Below are positions 1 through 9,457 of a stretch of 64,000 nucleotides of DNA, piece by piece. The notes below the pieces were generated by a model, which saw only the letters and a list, made by a program, of their open reading frames with translations, ran no database searches and was not told the origin of the DNA. Origin of the DNA: Sedimentibacter acidaminivorans (GTDB lineage Bacteria > Bacillota > Clostridia > Tissierellales > Sedimentibacteraceae); assembly GCF_017873955.1 (NCBI RefSeq), contig NZ_JAGGKS010000001.1:248001-312000 (forward strand), written 5' to 3'. Numbering within the stretch: position 1 is the stretch's first letter; the number at the start of each line of letters is the position of its first letter. A program made the position numbers and the translations under genes.

Positions 1-2
1 AA

Positions 3-1739
3 AATGTTTCAAATAATGATATTATGGGTATATTAAACGAATACAGTATTTTTGATTTAGGAAGTTTAGAAATTGAAGAAAAAATTTATAATTTGATTAA
101 TGATTTCAAAGATACAGTAATCCATAATAATTTTATACCTGCTAAACTATACGAATTGCTTTTGACTCCTAAGGAAAAAAAATCACTAGGACAAGTTTAT
201 ACTCCATTTCATATAATCGAAAATATGCTGTCTAAAACATTTGAAATGCAAAAAATAAATATAGACATGAAAATTCTAGATCCATCTTGCGGAGGTGGAT
301 ACTTTTTAATAGAATCATTTAAAAAAATTCGTGATGAGGCTGTAAGAAAATCACTTGGTATTGATGAAAAATATATATTAGAAAATATGATTTATGGTAT
401 AGATATTGATGATTTTTCAATATTTTTAACTAAAATGGGACTACTTTTTAACTCTTGTTTGAACAGTGCCGATTTTAATATTATAAATACAGATTTTTTA
501 ACACAGTCTGATGGTTTGGATGTTTCTTTTGATATAATAATTGGTAACCCACCATATATTGGTCACAAGCAAATTAAAAAAGAATATAAACTTTTATTAA
601 AAAACAAATACCCTGAAGTTTTTTACGATAAATCAGATATCTCTTATTGTTTTTTTAAAAGAGGTAAAGAACTTCTAAAGGTTAATGGTATATTATGTTT
701 AATAACATCTCGCTATTTCATGGAAGCTATGTATGCAGATAAACTTAGAAATTATATTAAAAACAATTTTAGTATTATCTCAATTGTTGATTATAATGGT
801 TTCAAAGCTTTTAAGGGGGTTATGGTTAGCCCTGCTATTATAACTTTATTTAATAAAAATTTGAACAAAAACATGTTTTCATACGTCAAATATAATATAG
901 ATAATTTAAAAATTGATAATTTCACTTATGGACAAACTAAATTGGAGAATAAAGGGTGGATTATTTTAAACGAAGTAGAAGAACAACTATTTCACCGCAT
1001 AGAAAGTCAATGCAACACATATATTAGAAATGTATGTAACATTAAGCAAGGAATTATTACGGGTCTAGACAAAGCTTTTATTGTGAGTGTTGAAGAAATT
1101 GAAAAATATCATTTGGAAAGTTCTCTCTTAAAAAAATGGATTAAAAATAGCAACATTTCAAAAACAAATATATCCTATAAAAATCTGTATCTCATTTACA
1201 CAAATATGATTGAAAACGAAGAAGAATACCCTAATACTATAAAATATCTACAACCATATAAGGATATTCTAATTAATAGACGCGAATGTAAGAAAGGTTT
1301 TCGAAAATGGTATGAATTACAGTGGGGGCGAGTACAATCTGATTTTGAAAATCCAAAGATATTATTTCCTTACAAATCAGATTCAAATAATTTTTGCTTT
1401 GATAAGAATGAATATTATTGTAGTGCAGATGTTTATTTCATCAATGAATTACATGATAATCTATCATTTGAATATTTGCAAAGTTATTTAAATTCCAATA
1501 TTTTTGAATTTTATTTTAAGTGCCAAGCAAAAAAGGTTGGCTCTAACTTATTTGAATACTACCCTAATAAGTTGAATTTAATGAAAATATATTTGCCAGA
1601 TGAAAAATTGGTAAAAAATATATATGGTTTAGATAAAATTAGTATTGATAATTTTCTAGAAAAGGTGTTTAATATTAGCGTAAGGGAACAAGCAATTATA
1701 AATAAATATATTACAAAAAAAGGTGATGACGCAAAATGA
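3..1739 (+). CDS. N6-adenine DNA methyltransferase, TaqI/Eco57I-like (5' end outside window)
   Basis: Likely an S-adenosylmethionine-dependent DNA adenine-N6 methyltransferase of the TaqI/Eco57I (type II/IIG-like) group. Counting from the ATG at 24, it shows a GQVYTP motif (about residues 56-61), the SAM-binding motif DPSCGGG (86-92) and the catalytic NPPYIG (175-180). The C-terminal half resembles the TaqI-like target-recognition region. No nuclease motif is visible in this part. The frame is open to the left edge of the window and no Shine-Dalgarno precedes the ATG at 24, so the true start is probably upstream and the protein is partial here. Its stop overlaps the start of the next gene by 4 nt, implying cotranslation with an SLH surface protein, which is an unusual pairing. 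Family is confident; whether it belongs to a restriction or another phage-defence system cannot be seen. Confidence 0.85.
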   Translation, partial: NVSNNDIMGILNEYSIFDLGSLEIEEKIYNLINDFKDTVIHNNFIPAKLYELLLTPKEKKSLGQVYTPFHIIENMLSKTFEMQKINIDMKILDPSCGGGYFLIESFKKIRDEAVRKSLGIDEKYILENMIYGIDIDDFSIFLTKMGLLFNSCLNSADFNIINTDFLTQSDGLDVSFDIIIGNPPYIGHKQIKKEYKLLLKNKYPEVFYDKSDISYCFFKRGKELLKVNGILCLITSRYFMEAMYADKLRNYIKNNFSIISIVDYNGFKAFKGVMVSPAIITLFNKNLNKNMFSYVKYNIDNLKIDNFTYGQTKLENKGWIILNEVEEQLFHRIESQCNTYIRNVCNIKQGIITGLDKAFIVSVEEIEKYHLESSLLKKWIKNSNISKTNISYKNLYLIYTNMIENEEEYPNTIKYLQPYKDILINRRECKKGFRKWYELQWGRVQSDFENPKILFPYKSDSNNFCFDKNEYYCSADVYFINELHDNLSFEYLQSYLNSNIFEFYFKCQAKKVGSNLFEYYPNKLNLMKIYLPDEKLVKNIYGLDKISIDNFLEKVFNISVREQAIINKYITKKGDDAK

Positions 1740-3355
1740 AAAAGCTATTATTTTTTACTTTAATTTTTATTGTGTTGTCCATTCAGCCTAGTTATGCTAA
1801 CACTGTTTTTTATGATACTTATGATCATTGGGCAGAAAATGATATTAGATGGTCTACTGATACTCTTAAAGTATTTAAGGGTTATGGAGATTTAACATTT
1901 AGACCTGATAATAATATTACCCGCTCTGAGTTCATAACTATTTTAGCTAGAACAGCATACAAGCTAAATATGATGAAGGAAATTTACACAAGTAATATGG
2001 CATATACGGATATGTCAGAGCATTGGTCGTACACATACATTATTTCCATGTATGAGCACTTCAATAAAAACAATAAAAACTACTCATTTACAAATATTTT
2101 CCCTGGGAATAGTTTTTATCCAGACAAACCAATAACTAGAGAGGAGGCAATTCTACTGGTTTCCATCTTTTGCAAGAAACCAATTTATGATAATCCATTG
2201 GCTTTTCTTGATGTTAATGATGGTTATAAGTATTACAACGAGTTGAAAAAACTGGCTAACTCTGGCATTGTAACTGGCTATGAGGACAATACTTTTCGTG
2301 GTAGTTCTAAAATATCTAGGGCAGAATCTGCTGCTTTAATAAAAAGAATTTATTATGATATGAAAACTAGTGATTCAAGTAAATACCTAAATACATTAGA
2401 ATTTTTACCCATTAAAGGTGAAGAAATGTATTCTTTTTTCGGCAATTACAATTTTAATACAACTAATGCTCAGGATAAAAAGTATATCAAAGCGAAAAAC
2501 ACATTGGAATATGTTTCTTTTGGAGGATATATTTTTCCTGAAGACTCACATTTATATGACTTGAATTCTATTGAAACTCTAAAAACCTTGAGATCTAGTG
2601 GATATAACAATATTGCAGGTGTTAATTTCTATCTTATTAGTTTTGGAAAATTTAGTAATGCTGAAAAAGACGATTTTGCAAATGAAATTCTTGCTAATAT
2701 AATTGTGAGAAATGACTTAAAAGACTCAGAGCTTATGCAACTATTTTCATTAGTTAATAAATATAATGTTAAAGAACAATTATATATTGATGCATTGAAA
2801 AAATGGTATTCTCAAACGCAAAACAGTAATGCAAAGTCAAATATTTTATTCTTTAGGTATGCATATTATATCAAATCAAACAATAAAGAAATGCTTAAAA
2901 CATTAGTCTATGATGATTTAAATAAAGCAAATAATATTCCAGCAATTATAAATATTAATTGGAGCCTCTCACCAGGTTCTTTGGTAACTGATTTTAGAAA
3001 TTACAGTCTAGGAAACTATAGTTACTCTATCTATAAGGATTTATCTCTATATCAATATTTAGCTAACCCTATAGACAATATAAATTATAATTCTAAAATA
3101 GTTGAACTAATTAATTTGCTTCTTATTAAAAAGAGCAGTGCACAAAATTATAATAGTTTAGTATCTTATGAAAATATATTTTACAAATATTCTTTGAACA
3201 GATTGTATGTTTTGAATTTTATTAATGAAAAGGAAAGAGCTTTTGTTGAAGGAATAAATGATTATGAAATAATTAAATCACTAAGTATATACAAATCAAA
3301 CAAAGTTAGCTTTGATGATATTTATACTGGAATTCTAAAAAAAGTTAAAAATTAA
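1736..3355 (+). CDS. Secreted SLH-domain surface protein (539 aa)
   Basis: A signal peptide (MKKLLFFTLIF... ending near PSYA) is followed by about three S-layer homology repeats in residues 27-210. Repeat signatures include HWAENDIRW, GYGDLTFRPDNNITRSEF and GYEDNTFRGSSKISRAE. These domains normally bind pyruvylated secondary cell-wall polymer, so the protein should be held on the wall surface. Residues 215-539 are mostly helical-looking and match no family I recognise. A good ribosome site (AAGGTGATG) lies inside the end of the methyltransferase gene and the two frames overlap ATGA-style, so the genes are translationally coupled. A perfect 17-bp hairpin follows. The SLH assignment is firm; the function of the C-terminal half is unknown. 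Confidence 0.85.
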   Translation: MKKLLFFTLIFIVLSIQPSYANTVFYDTYDHWAENDIRWSTDTLKVFKGYGDLTFRPDNNITRSEFITILARTAYKLNMMKEIYTSNMAYTDMSEHWSYTYIISMYEHFNKNNKNYSFTNIFPGNSFYPDKPITREEAILLVSIFCKKPIYDNPLAFLDVNDGYKYYNELKKLANSGIVTGYEDNTFRGSSKISRAESAALIKRIYYDMKTSDSSKYLNTLEFLPIKGEEMYSFFGNYNFNTTNAQDKKYIKAKNTLEYVSFGGYIFPEDSHLYDLNSIETLKTLRSSGYNNIAGVNFYLISFGKFSNAEKDDFANEILANIIVRNDLKDSELMQLFSLVNKYNVKEQLYIDALKKWYSQTQNSNAKSNILFFRYAYYIKSNNKEMLKTLVYDDLNKANNIPAIININWSLSPGSLVTDFRNYSLGNYSYSIYKDLSLYQYLANPIDNINYNSKIVELINLLLIKKSSAQNYNSLVSYENIFYKYSLNRLYVLNFINEKERAFVEGINDYEIIKSLSIYKSNKVSFDDIYTGILKKVKN

Positions 3356-3366
3356 ATAAAAAATTT

Positions 3367-3404
3367 AACAATAAAATGAGATGCAAGCATCTCATTTTAT
3401 TGTT
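3367..3404. terminator. Bidirectional intrinsic terminator
   Basis: Perfect inverted repeat with 17-bp arms (AACAATAAAATGAGATG) around a CAAG loop, with A- and T-rich flanks on both sides. It sits between the convergent SLH gene and the endolysin gene and can end transcription from either side. Confidence 0.85.
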
Positions 3405-3415
3405 AATAATAATTT

Positions 3416-4012
3416 TTATTTTATTGCTTTTGCTAACTTTTTAATTAGATCTTCCCCAAATTTATAGTCATTTACTATATAATCCATAGTTTTATCTTCT
3501 AGTCCAGCAGATTTCTTTACAATAGTTGCTGCTAAATCAACGGCTAATTCTGCGTTTCTTTCTTCGTAATCATCAAAATAGATTTTAGGATCTACACAAC
3601 GCATAAATACATTGCTATCACACTCGCACCTATCCCAAAAGCTATCATATTCACATACCCTAATTTCAAAGTGTAAATGAGGAGCTGTCACAGCACCAGT
3701 TTGTCCTGTATATCCTAATATATCACCCGAACTTACTGTTTGACCTACTTGAACAACATAACTCGATAAATGTGCGTATAATGTGCCAAATTTACCATGG
3801 TCAACTACCAAATAGTTACCATAGCTACCGATGTTTTCTACAGCTCTTTTTACTATACCTTCAGCAACAGCATACACAGGTGTTCCTAAATCAGCTTTTA
3901 AATCAATTCCATTGTGCCACCAATATTTTCTACCATCCAATGTTATATCTCTTAGGCCAAAGGTACTATTAACGGTAATACTATCTAAAGGTAATTTCTC
4001 TAATTTAACCAT
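3416..4012 (-). CDS. M23-family peptidoglycan endopeptidase, phage-endolysin type
   Basis: A LytM/M23 zinc endopeptidase domain fills residues 20-140. It shows the metal and active-site motifs HNGIDLKADLGTP (first zinc His and Asp), GNYLVVDHG, LYAHLS and HLHFEIRV. There is no signal peptide, so export would need a holin or another route; this is normal for phage endolysins and unusual for housekeeping M23 enzymes. The start is supported by AGGGAT upstream. The gene begins 5 nt after the stop of the holin-like gene 4018-4371, forming a compact lysis cassette. No other phage genes are adjacent, so this could be a prophage relic or a domesticated lysis or release module. Confidence 0.85.
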   Translation of the reverse strand: MVKLEKLPLDSITVNSTFGLRDITLDGRKYWWHNGIDLKADLGTPVYAVAEGIVKRAVENIGSYGNYLVVDHGKFGTLYAHLSSYVVQVGQTVSSGDILGYTGQTGAVTAPHLHFEIRVCEYDSFWDRCECDSNVFMRCVDPKIYFDDYEERNAELAVDLAATIVKKSAGLEDKTMDYIVNDYKFGEDLIKKLAKAIK

Positions 4013-4017
4013 CTTGA

Positions 4018-4371
4018 CTAATCCCTGCTTTCATTTTCTTGGTTTTTTACATAATTATTTAATGCTTTTTCTAATTGTAATTTAGCATATTCCTCTAGAC
4101 CATCAAATGTGCTTTGTACAATTCTTTCTATCATTTTCTTAGTTAATATTATTTTAAATGGTGCTGGTACAATATTATATATAGTATCTACAACCCATTG
4201 GAATTTCTGTCCACCTGATTTTATAGTATCCTTGTACATATCTTCAGCTTGTGCAATATATTTTATTGAACTATTTCTTATCTTTTCGTTCTCATGATAA
4301 TAGGCAGATGCAGCACCTAATATTATAGCTATTAGCGGAACCACAAATTGCATAATTAAATCTAAGTCCAT
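4018..4371 (-). CDS. Phage holin-like small membrane protein (LLH type)
   Basis: The 117-aa protein has one N-terminal membrane segment (about residues 8-24) followed by a charged, helical cytoplasmic part. The layout matches LLH-type phage holins, which assemble in the membrane and let a leaderless endolysin reach the wall. A GGGAG ribosome site precedes the ATG. The endolysin gene follows within 5 nt on the same strand, and that pairing is the main support for the call. The sequence itself is poorly conserved, so another small membrane protein is possible. Confidence 0.6.
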   Translation of the reverse strand: MDLDLIMQFVVPLIAIILGAASAYYHENEKIRNSSIKYIAQAEDMYKDTIKSGGQKFQWVVDTIYNIVPAPFKIILTKKMIERIVQSTFDGLEEYAKLQLEKALNNYVKNQENESRD

Positions 4372-4473
4372 ATTTTCACTCCCATTTTTTCTTGATAAAA
4401 ATTTTATCTAACTTATAGTATGCTAATTTTTTTTATTCGTTCTTTTTACAGTGATTACACAATGTAACGGTAT

Positions 4474-4504
4474 AAAAAAAACCTGTGAATACACAGGTTT
4501 TTTT
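4474..4504. terminator. Bidirectional intrinsic terminator
   Basis: Stem ACCTGTG / CACAGGT with loop AATA, extended by runs of A on one side and T on the other. It lies downstream of the Cys-rich gene 4533-5525 (minus strand) and upstream of the holin gene. Confidence 0.8.
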
Positions 4505-4532
4505 ATTGTTTATTTCTAATATTCATCAAATT

Positions 4533-5525
4533 TTATTCATTTTCATCAGTTGAAGCTGATCTTGGTCTACATCCTCCTCCGTGTCCTCCAGAGCCGCCTG
4601 TTCCGCCTACGCTATTCTCGTCAATTTGTCTAGGGAATAATCTTGGGAATGTTGTACAAAGCTGACCTTGTTCTGGAGAAACTTGGGTAAATCCTGTGGA
4701 AAGAACGCAAAGTTGCACTGGTACTACTATTTTCTTTTCACAAGAAATACAAAGTGAAACTATTAAGTTTACAGACAACACGCCTGTTCTTGGGTCAATA
4801 TAGAAGTCTCTAGCTATGCTGTTTGTAGCAAGACGTGTTTCGCATGATAGATTGCATAATTCTGTAAATCTTGGTAAAAATGCTGTATCATATACTGATG
4901 GTACGCATAATTCAAAGAAGTTAGTCAATACTAGTGGATTACATCTGTCTGCTATATCTACTACTGTTGATAATGTTATTACACTTTCTCTATTTGAGTC
5001 ACATGGAGTTACAACTAGGTCTAATTCAACTACTACACAGCCTGATACCTCAACATTTTGTGTTCCAAATACTGGTGTTCCTTCTTCAAACTCATCACAG
5101 AATGTTGTATCTGCATAAACTAATTTTTGACTGAATATACCATCAGGTCCTATTACTTTATAATCAGATCCGTCTTCCCTTTTTACAAACTGTCCTCCTG
5201 ATAACTCAGTGTTTGGATTTATTTTTAAATTACATTCATCATTAATATTATTAGGATTAAAAAACTTTCTGCATCTTATATCGCTAATTCTAATTATGTT
5301 TGTTCCACAGCCTAATGCTGGTTCAAATTCCTGTCCTGGTGCTGTTTTTAAACCTTGTAAATTAAATAGTGCTTGATCGTATATCTTTTGCACATAAATA
5401 GGTTCTGTTACCACATTTCTTAAGGTTCCATCCCAATCACAACCTGATTGTCCTGTACAACATCTATCTGTGAAACCTGCGCCTGCGGTATTATTATTAT
5501 TATTGTTATTATTTGAGCATCTCAT
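4533..5525 (-). CDS. Cys-rich, poly-Asn protein of unknown function (possible spore-coat type)
   Basis: The 330-aa protein has no signal peptide or membrane segment. Near the N-terminus are eight consecutive Asn encoded by a trinucleotide repeat (about 5490-5515), followed by CCTGQSGCDWDG. Many single and paired Cys are spread through the body. The tail is Gly-rich (GGTGGSGGHGGGC) and ends in acidic residues. An excellent ribosome site (GAGGAGGT) precedes the ATG and a terminator follows, so it is probably a monocistronic real gene. Leaderless Cys-rich proteins with Gly/Asn tracts in spore formers are often coat or exosporium components, but I recognise no family and the role is inference. 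Confidence 0.7.
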   Translation of the reverse strand: MRCSNNNNNNNNTAGAGFTDRCCTGQSGCDWDGTLRNVVTEPIYVQKIYDQALFNLQGLKTAPGQEFEPALGCGTNIIRISDIRCRKFFNPNNINDECNLKINPNTELSGGQFVKREDGSDYKVIGPDGIFSQKLVYADTTFCDEFEEGTPVFGTQNVEVSGCVVVELDLVVTPCDSNRESVITLSTVVDIADRCNPLVLTNFFELCVPSVYDTAFLPRFTELCNLSCETRLATNSIARDFYIDPRTGVLSVNLIVSLCISCEKKIVVPVQLCVLSTGFTQVSPEQGQLCTTFPRLFPRQIDENSVGGTGGSGGHGGGCRPRSASTDENE

Positions 5526-5690
5526 GCTTTATTTTACCTCCTCAATTTTTAACTTTACTCTAATATATTCTAGACATTGATAGTTGTTACACAGTAAATA
5601 TTTGATTATAAATAATATTATATTGAATTATTTTTGAGCTTAGTGTAAAGTATAACTATAACAATTAAATATAAAATTTATGGAGGTATT

Positions 5691-6209
5691 ATGAAATCAC
5701 CTATAGTTACATTTGAATTTGAAAATGGAGATAAGATAAAAGCTGAACTTTATCCCGAAATAGCACCAAATACAGTTAGAAATTACATATCATTAATTAA
5801 TCATAATTTTTATGATGGCTTAGTTTTTCATAGGGTTATTGAAGGATTTATGATTCAAGGTGGTTGCCCAGATGGCAATGGAATGGGTGGACCTGGTTAT
5901 ACTATAAAGGGAGAATTTAATGGGAATGGATTTAAAAATGATTTAAAACATGATGAAGGTGTTTTATCAATGGCTAGATCAGGTCACCCTGATTCTGCTG
6001 GATCACAATTTTTTATCATGCATAAAAAATCTCCTCATCTGGATGGACAATATGCTGCTTTTGGAAAGGTAATTGAAGGTTTAGATATTGTAAATAAAAT
6101 TGCTAGTTCTAAAACTGATCACAGAGATCGTCCATTAGCTGATGTTAAATTAAAAACCGTAACAGTTGATACTCAAGGCGAAACTTACGACGAACCTGAA
6201 AAGAAATAG
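5691..6209 (+). CDS. Peptidyl-prolyl cis-trans isomerase, cyclophilin type
   Basis: This is a cytosolic cyclophilin that catalyses cis-trans isomerisation of Xaa-Pro bonds and helps protein folding. The 172-aa length is typical of bacterial PpiB-like enzymes. It contains the hallmark FHRVIEGFMIQGG (about residues 45-57), GSQFFI and the HLDGQYAAFGKV loop, so the active-site Arg, Phe and Gln are present. There is no signal peptide. GGAGG lies 6 nt before the ATG, and a two-part hairpin terminator follows. It appears monocistronic and divergent from the Cys-rich gene. Confidence 0.95.
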   Translation: MKSPIVTFEFENGDKIKAELYPEIAPNTVRNYISLINHNFYDGLVFHRVIEGFMIQGGCPDGNGMGGPGYTIKGEFNGNGFKNDLKHDEGVLSMARSGHPDSAGSQFFIMHKKSPHLDGQYAAFGKVIEGLDIVNKIASSKTDHRDRPLADVKLKTVTVDTQGETYDEPEKK

Positions 6210-6212
6210 TTA

Positions 6213-6265
6213 AAAAAACGTAATGTCGGACTTAAACAAATATTGTCCTTCATTACGCTTTTTAT
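6213..6265 (+). terminator. Intrinsic terminator after cyclophilin gene
   Basis: Outer stem CGTAATG / CATTACG encloses an inner GGAC / GTCC pairing and is followed by CTTTTTATTTTTT. It lies between the convergent cyclophilin and LUD genes. Confidence 0.75.
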
Positions 6266-6271
6266 TTTTTA

Positions 6272-6910
6272 TTAAAATCCTAATTGTTCTCCTACTAGAA
6301 TAACTTTAAAACGATTTTTTTGTTTACAATATCTTGTTACTAATATTTGACTACATATTGTTTCATTGCTAGTGCACTCTGCACATATTCCTGTTACAGC
6401 ACATGGAGTTTTTAAATTATATCGAATTGCATTTGGTACACATGCATCCGTTCTTACTCTTTTCATTCCACTTTCTACATCTCTCACTACTTTGTTCATT
6501 CCAGCTACAACTATTACACTATCCGGACCATAGCAAAATGCAGCTAGTCTATTTCCAGCTCCATCTATGTTTACCAACTCACCTTCCATTGTAATTGCAT
6601 TTGTACTTGTTAAAAACACATCTGAAGTAAGTGCAGCTTTCATCATCTTTGTTCTTTCTTCTGGAGTTTTCGCAGTGTCTCTATCTATAACTTTGATATC
6701 ATTATCTTTTAGAGCTTGTTTAGCTCCAATTTCTTCAATTGAAAAAGTTCCACCCCATGATACAACATCATCTTTGTTAATTAATGATATAAGTAATTCT
6801 TTAGCTTCTTCTTTTGTTTCACAATAATATCCTTCCATGTTTCTTTTTTGAAGATTTTTGATTATTGTTGTACTTTTAACTTTGTATGATTCCTTTACGT
6901 TCTTATCCAT
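6272..6910 (-). CDS. LUD-domain protein (lactate utilisation LutC/YkgG-like)
   Basis: The 212-aa protein belongs to the LUD (DUF162) superfamily that includes LutC/YkgG, subunits associated with iron-sulfur lactate oxidation. Visible signatures are VVSWGGTFSIEEIG, TSDVFLTSTNAITMEGELVNIDGAGNR and VVAGMNKVV. Late in the protein is a cluster of cysteines (CAVTGICAECTSNETIC) that could hold a metal or Fe-S site. No lutA or lutB partner is adjacent; the upstream neighbour is the nucleoid-associated protein gene, 26 nt away. AGGAGGT precedes the start. Stand-alone clostridial members are common and their substrate is not established. Confidence 0.85.
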   Translation of the reverse strand: MDKNVKESYKVKSTTIIKNLQKRNMEGYYCETKEEAKELLISLINKDDVVSWGGTFSIEEIGAKQALKDNDIKVIDRDTAKTPEERTKMMKAALTSDVFLTSTNAITMEGELVNIDGAGNRLAAFCYGPDSVIVVAGMNKVVRDVESGMKRVRTDACVPNAIRYNLKTPCAVTGICAECTSNETICSQILVTRYCKQKNRFKVILVGEQLGF

Positions 6911-6936
6911 GTAACCTCCTAATATTATATTATTTA

Positions 6937-7935
6937 TTATTTATCAATAATACTATCGATATTTTTTAAAACAATAGAAATTGTTCCATCTGGATTTGTT
7001 ATAAACTCAACTTTATCTTTATTACTAAGCATTTCATATGGTATATTTATTTCTATTCCTTCATCTGTAATAATTTTTTGTTTTGTTTTTATTTTATTTG
7101 CATAGTTAAAGTTTACCTTTATTTCTGGTTCTTTTATACCTTTCATTTTTATTTCTTCGGTATATGCTTTTTTTACTTCTTCTTCTTTAAATACCTCATC
7201 TGATATTTTTGATAAGTCAATATTTAATGACTCTTCTACATTTTCTCTGATGATATTTTTCACCTTGCTTTTCATGAACATATCATCATCATAATATTCT
7301 TTAATTATTTTATCAGTTGTATCTGTAATAATTTTAACTTTTTCTTTATCTGCTTTTTCTTCTTTACATCCAAGTAAATGCTTTGATATATAATAGCATG
7401 GCTCATTGTACACCTGACATTTTTTCTCTTTTACAAAAACATCAAAACTATTTAAATCAACGAATATAACTTCATCTATTTTTTGAGTTATGGATGGCAA
7501 TGCGCATGGTTGTTCTATTATAATATTTTTTGTACCTTCTTCTTCTTTTGAGTAGTGAATATATCCTTTTTTATAATTTAATTTCATTATTATCATATAA
7601 TCTTTATTAAAAACATTAGCTTGTACAAAAAGCATGTCACATGTTTTTATATCTGGATTTTCTGATATTAATTTATAAAAAAATTCTGATATAGCTTTAG
7701 AAAATTTTTTGAATTCTGGATTATCTCTGTACTCTTTAATCTGTTTAAAAAAGAATCCATCATCATTTATAAATTTAGTTTTTTTTAAATCTGAATCATT
7801 TAGACATTTTAATATATGCTTTTCTATATATTCTCTCATATCCTCACCTAATGACATGAGATTTTCTGACAAAACTGGTACTCCTACACTTGTATCAAGA
7901 ATGTGTAATATAGCCCTTGAAATTGATACGCTCAT
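6937..7935 (-). CDS. Nucleoid-associated protein, NdpA/YejK (37-kDa) family
   Basis: The 332-aa protein has the overall pattern of the NA37/YejK family: N-terminal ISRAILHILD, a central segment like MLFVQANVFNKDYMIIMKLNYKKGYIHY, and a C-terminal half ending in TNPDGTISIVLKNI. E. coli YejK associates with the nucleoid, and the biochemical role in Firmicutes is unclear. The start is supported by AGAGGT. It lies 26 nt upstream of the LUD gene on the same strand, so the two may be cotranscribed. A long AT-rich intergenic region separates it from divergent pepT. Confidence 0.8.
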   Translation of the reverse strand: MSVSISRAILHILDTSVGVPVLSENLMSLGEDMREYIEKHILKCLNDSDLKKTKFINDDGFFFKQIKEYRDNPEFKKFSKAISEFFYKLISENPDIKTCDMLFVQANVFNKDYMIIMKLNYKKGYIHYSKEEEGTKNIIIEQPCALPSITQKIDEVIFVDLNSFDVFVKEKKCQVYNEPCYYISKHLLGCKEEKADKEKVKIITDTTDKIIKEYYDDDMFMKSKVKNIIRENVEESLNIDLSKISDEVFKEEEVKKAYTEEIKMKGIKEPEIKVNFNYANKIKTKQKIITDEGIEINIPYEMLSNKDKVEFITNPDGTISIVLKNIDSIIDK

Positions 7936-8110
7936 TTTTACCTCTTGGTTTTATAATATATTATTCAAACTTTTATTGTTTATTTAATTATATATTATAA
8001 ATACAATAAATACAAATCTAATTTATTTGTTTTTATCAACATTTACACTTATGTTTTAATGTTTTTTATTTCAAACTTATAATTCTGACAAATATAAATA
8101 AATAATTTAA

Positions 8111-8144
8111 TATTAGTTACAAGCGCTTAATAACTTAGCTAATA
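8111..8144. promoter_or_regulatory. Dyad-symmetric element upstream of pepT (operator candidate)
   Basis: In the 287-nt region 7936-8222 a nested dyad is visible: TATTAG and AGTTA on the left mirror TAACT and CTAATA on the right around an AAGCGCTT core (8121-8128). The core resembles the centre of a CcpA cre box, but the flanks deviate at about four consensus positions. A TATAAT-like -10 (about 8173-8178) lies downstream toward pepT. The dyad is seen directly; the regulator is inference. Confidence 0.35.
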
Positions 8145-8222
8145 TTTATTGCTTTTAAAAAATTTATAATAATGCTATAATTACATATAAATAAATAACT
8201 TTTACGAAAGGTTGGTTTAAAT

Positions 8223-9446
8223 ATGCTTAAAGTTCATGAAAGATTTTTAAATTATGTTGCTATTGATACACAATCTGTTGATAATTCTGATTGTTTTCCT
8301 AGCAGTGAGAAGCAAAAAAATTTAGCAAGTATTTTAGTTAAGGAAATGAAAAATATAGGTATCAGCGATGCTGATATGGATAATTATGGTTATGTATACG
8401 GTTCTATTCCTGGAAACTCAGTAAAACCAATTCCAACAATTGGTTTTATTGCTCATATGGATACATCGCCTGATATGCCTGGAGATAATGTTAAAGCTAA
8501 AATAGTAAAAAATTATGATGGTAAAGATATAGTTTTAAATAAAGAAAAAAATATTGTTATGAAAACAGATATGTTTGAACATATGCAAAATTACATAGGT
8601 CAAGATTTGATTGTTACTGATGGAACAACTTTGCTTGGTGCTGACAACAAGGCTGGAATTGCAGAAATAATGTCTTTAGCAGAATTCTTAATTAATAACC
8701 CAGATATTAAGCACGGGACAATTAAAATTGCATTTACTCCTGATGAAGAAGTTGGAAGCGGTGCTGAACACTTTAATGTTGAAAACTTTGGTGCTGATTT
8801 TGCCTATACCGTTGATGGAGGAAGACTTGGAGAAATTGAATATGAAAATTTCAATGCTGCTAGTGCAAAAGTTATAATTAATGGAATAAACATTCATCCT
8901 GGTTCAGCTAAAAACAAAATGAAAAATTCCATTCTTATTGCTATTGAATTTCAACAAATGCTTCCTATATTTGAAACTCCTGCTAATACAGAAAATTACG
9001 AGGGATTCAATCATTTATGCGATATTTGTGGAAGTGTCGAAGAAACTAAACTTTCATATATTATTCGTGACCACGATGCAAATAAATTCAAAGCAAAGAA
9101 AGACAGGTTTTTTAAAATTGCTGATTACCTTAATGAAAAATATGGTAGCGACACAGTTGTTGTTGAATTAAAAGATTCGTACTTAAATATGAAAGAAATG
9201 GTACTTCCTCACATTCATATAGTTGAAACTGCTGTCAAAGCAATGAAGGAACTTAATATTGAACCAGAAATATGTCCTATCAGAGGAGGTACTGATGGTG
9301 CAAGACTTTCTTACATGGGACTACCATGTCCAAATTTGTGTACAGGTGGACACAATTTCCATGGTAAATATGAATATATTTCTATTCAATCTATGGAAAG
9401 TGTAGTTGAAATTTTAACTAAAATTGTTGAATTATATGCAAAATAG
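8223..9446 (+). CDS. pepT: Peptidase T (tripeptide aminopeptidase)
   Basis: A cytosolic di-zinc M20B aminopeptidase that releases the N-terminal residue from tripeptides. The 407-aa length is standard. Metal-ligand motifs are clear: AHMDTSPD (His78, Asp80), [10 protein letters not shown] (bridging Asp) and PDEEVGSGA (catalytic Glu pair), plus the C-terminal [10 protein letters not shown] and [11 protein letters not shown]. An AAAGG-type ribosome site precedes the ATG. It is monocistronic, with a strong hairpin after the stop. It probably feeds amino-acid fermentation along with the tryptophanase at the right end of the window. Confidence 0.97.
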   Translation: MLKVHERFLNYVAIDTQSVDNSDCFPSSEKQKNLASILVKEMKNIGISDADMDNYGYVYGSIPGNSVKPIPTIGFIAHMDTSPDMPGDNVKAKIVKNYDGKDIVLNKEKNIVMKTDMFEHMQNYIGQDLIVTDGTTLLGADNKAGIAEIMSLAEFLINNPDIKHGTIKIAFTPDEEVGSGAEHFNVENFGADFAYTVDGGRLGEIEYENFNAASAKVIINGINIHPGSAKNKMKNSILIAIEFQQMLPIFETPANTENYEGFNHLCDICGSVEETKLSYIIRDHDANKFKAKKDRFFKIADYLNEKYGSDTVVVELKDSYLNMKEMVLPHIHIVETAVKAMKELNIEPEICPIRGGTDGARLSYMGLPCPNLCTGGHNFHGKYEYISIQSMESVVEILTKIVELYAK

Positions 9447-9457
9447 ATCATATTAAT

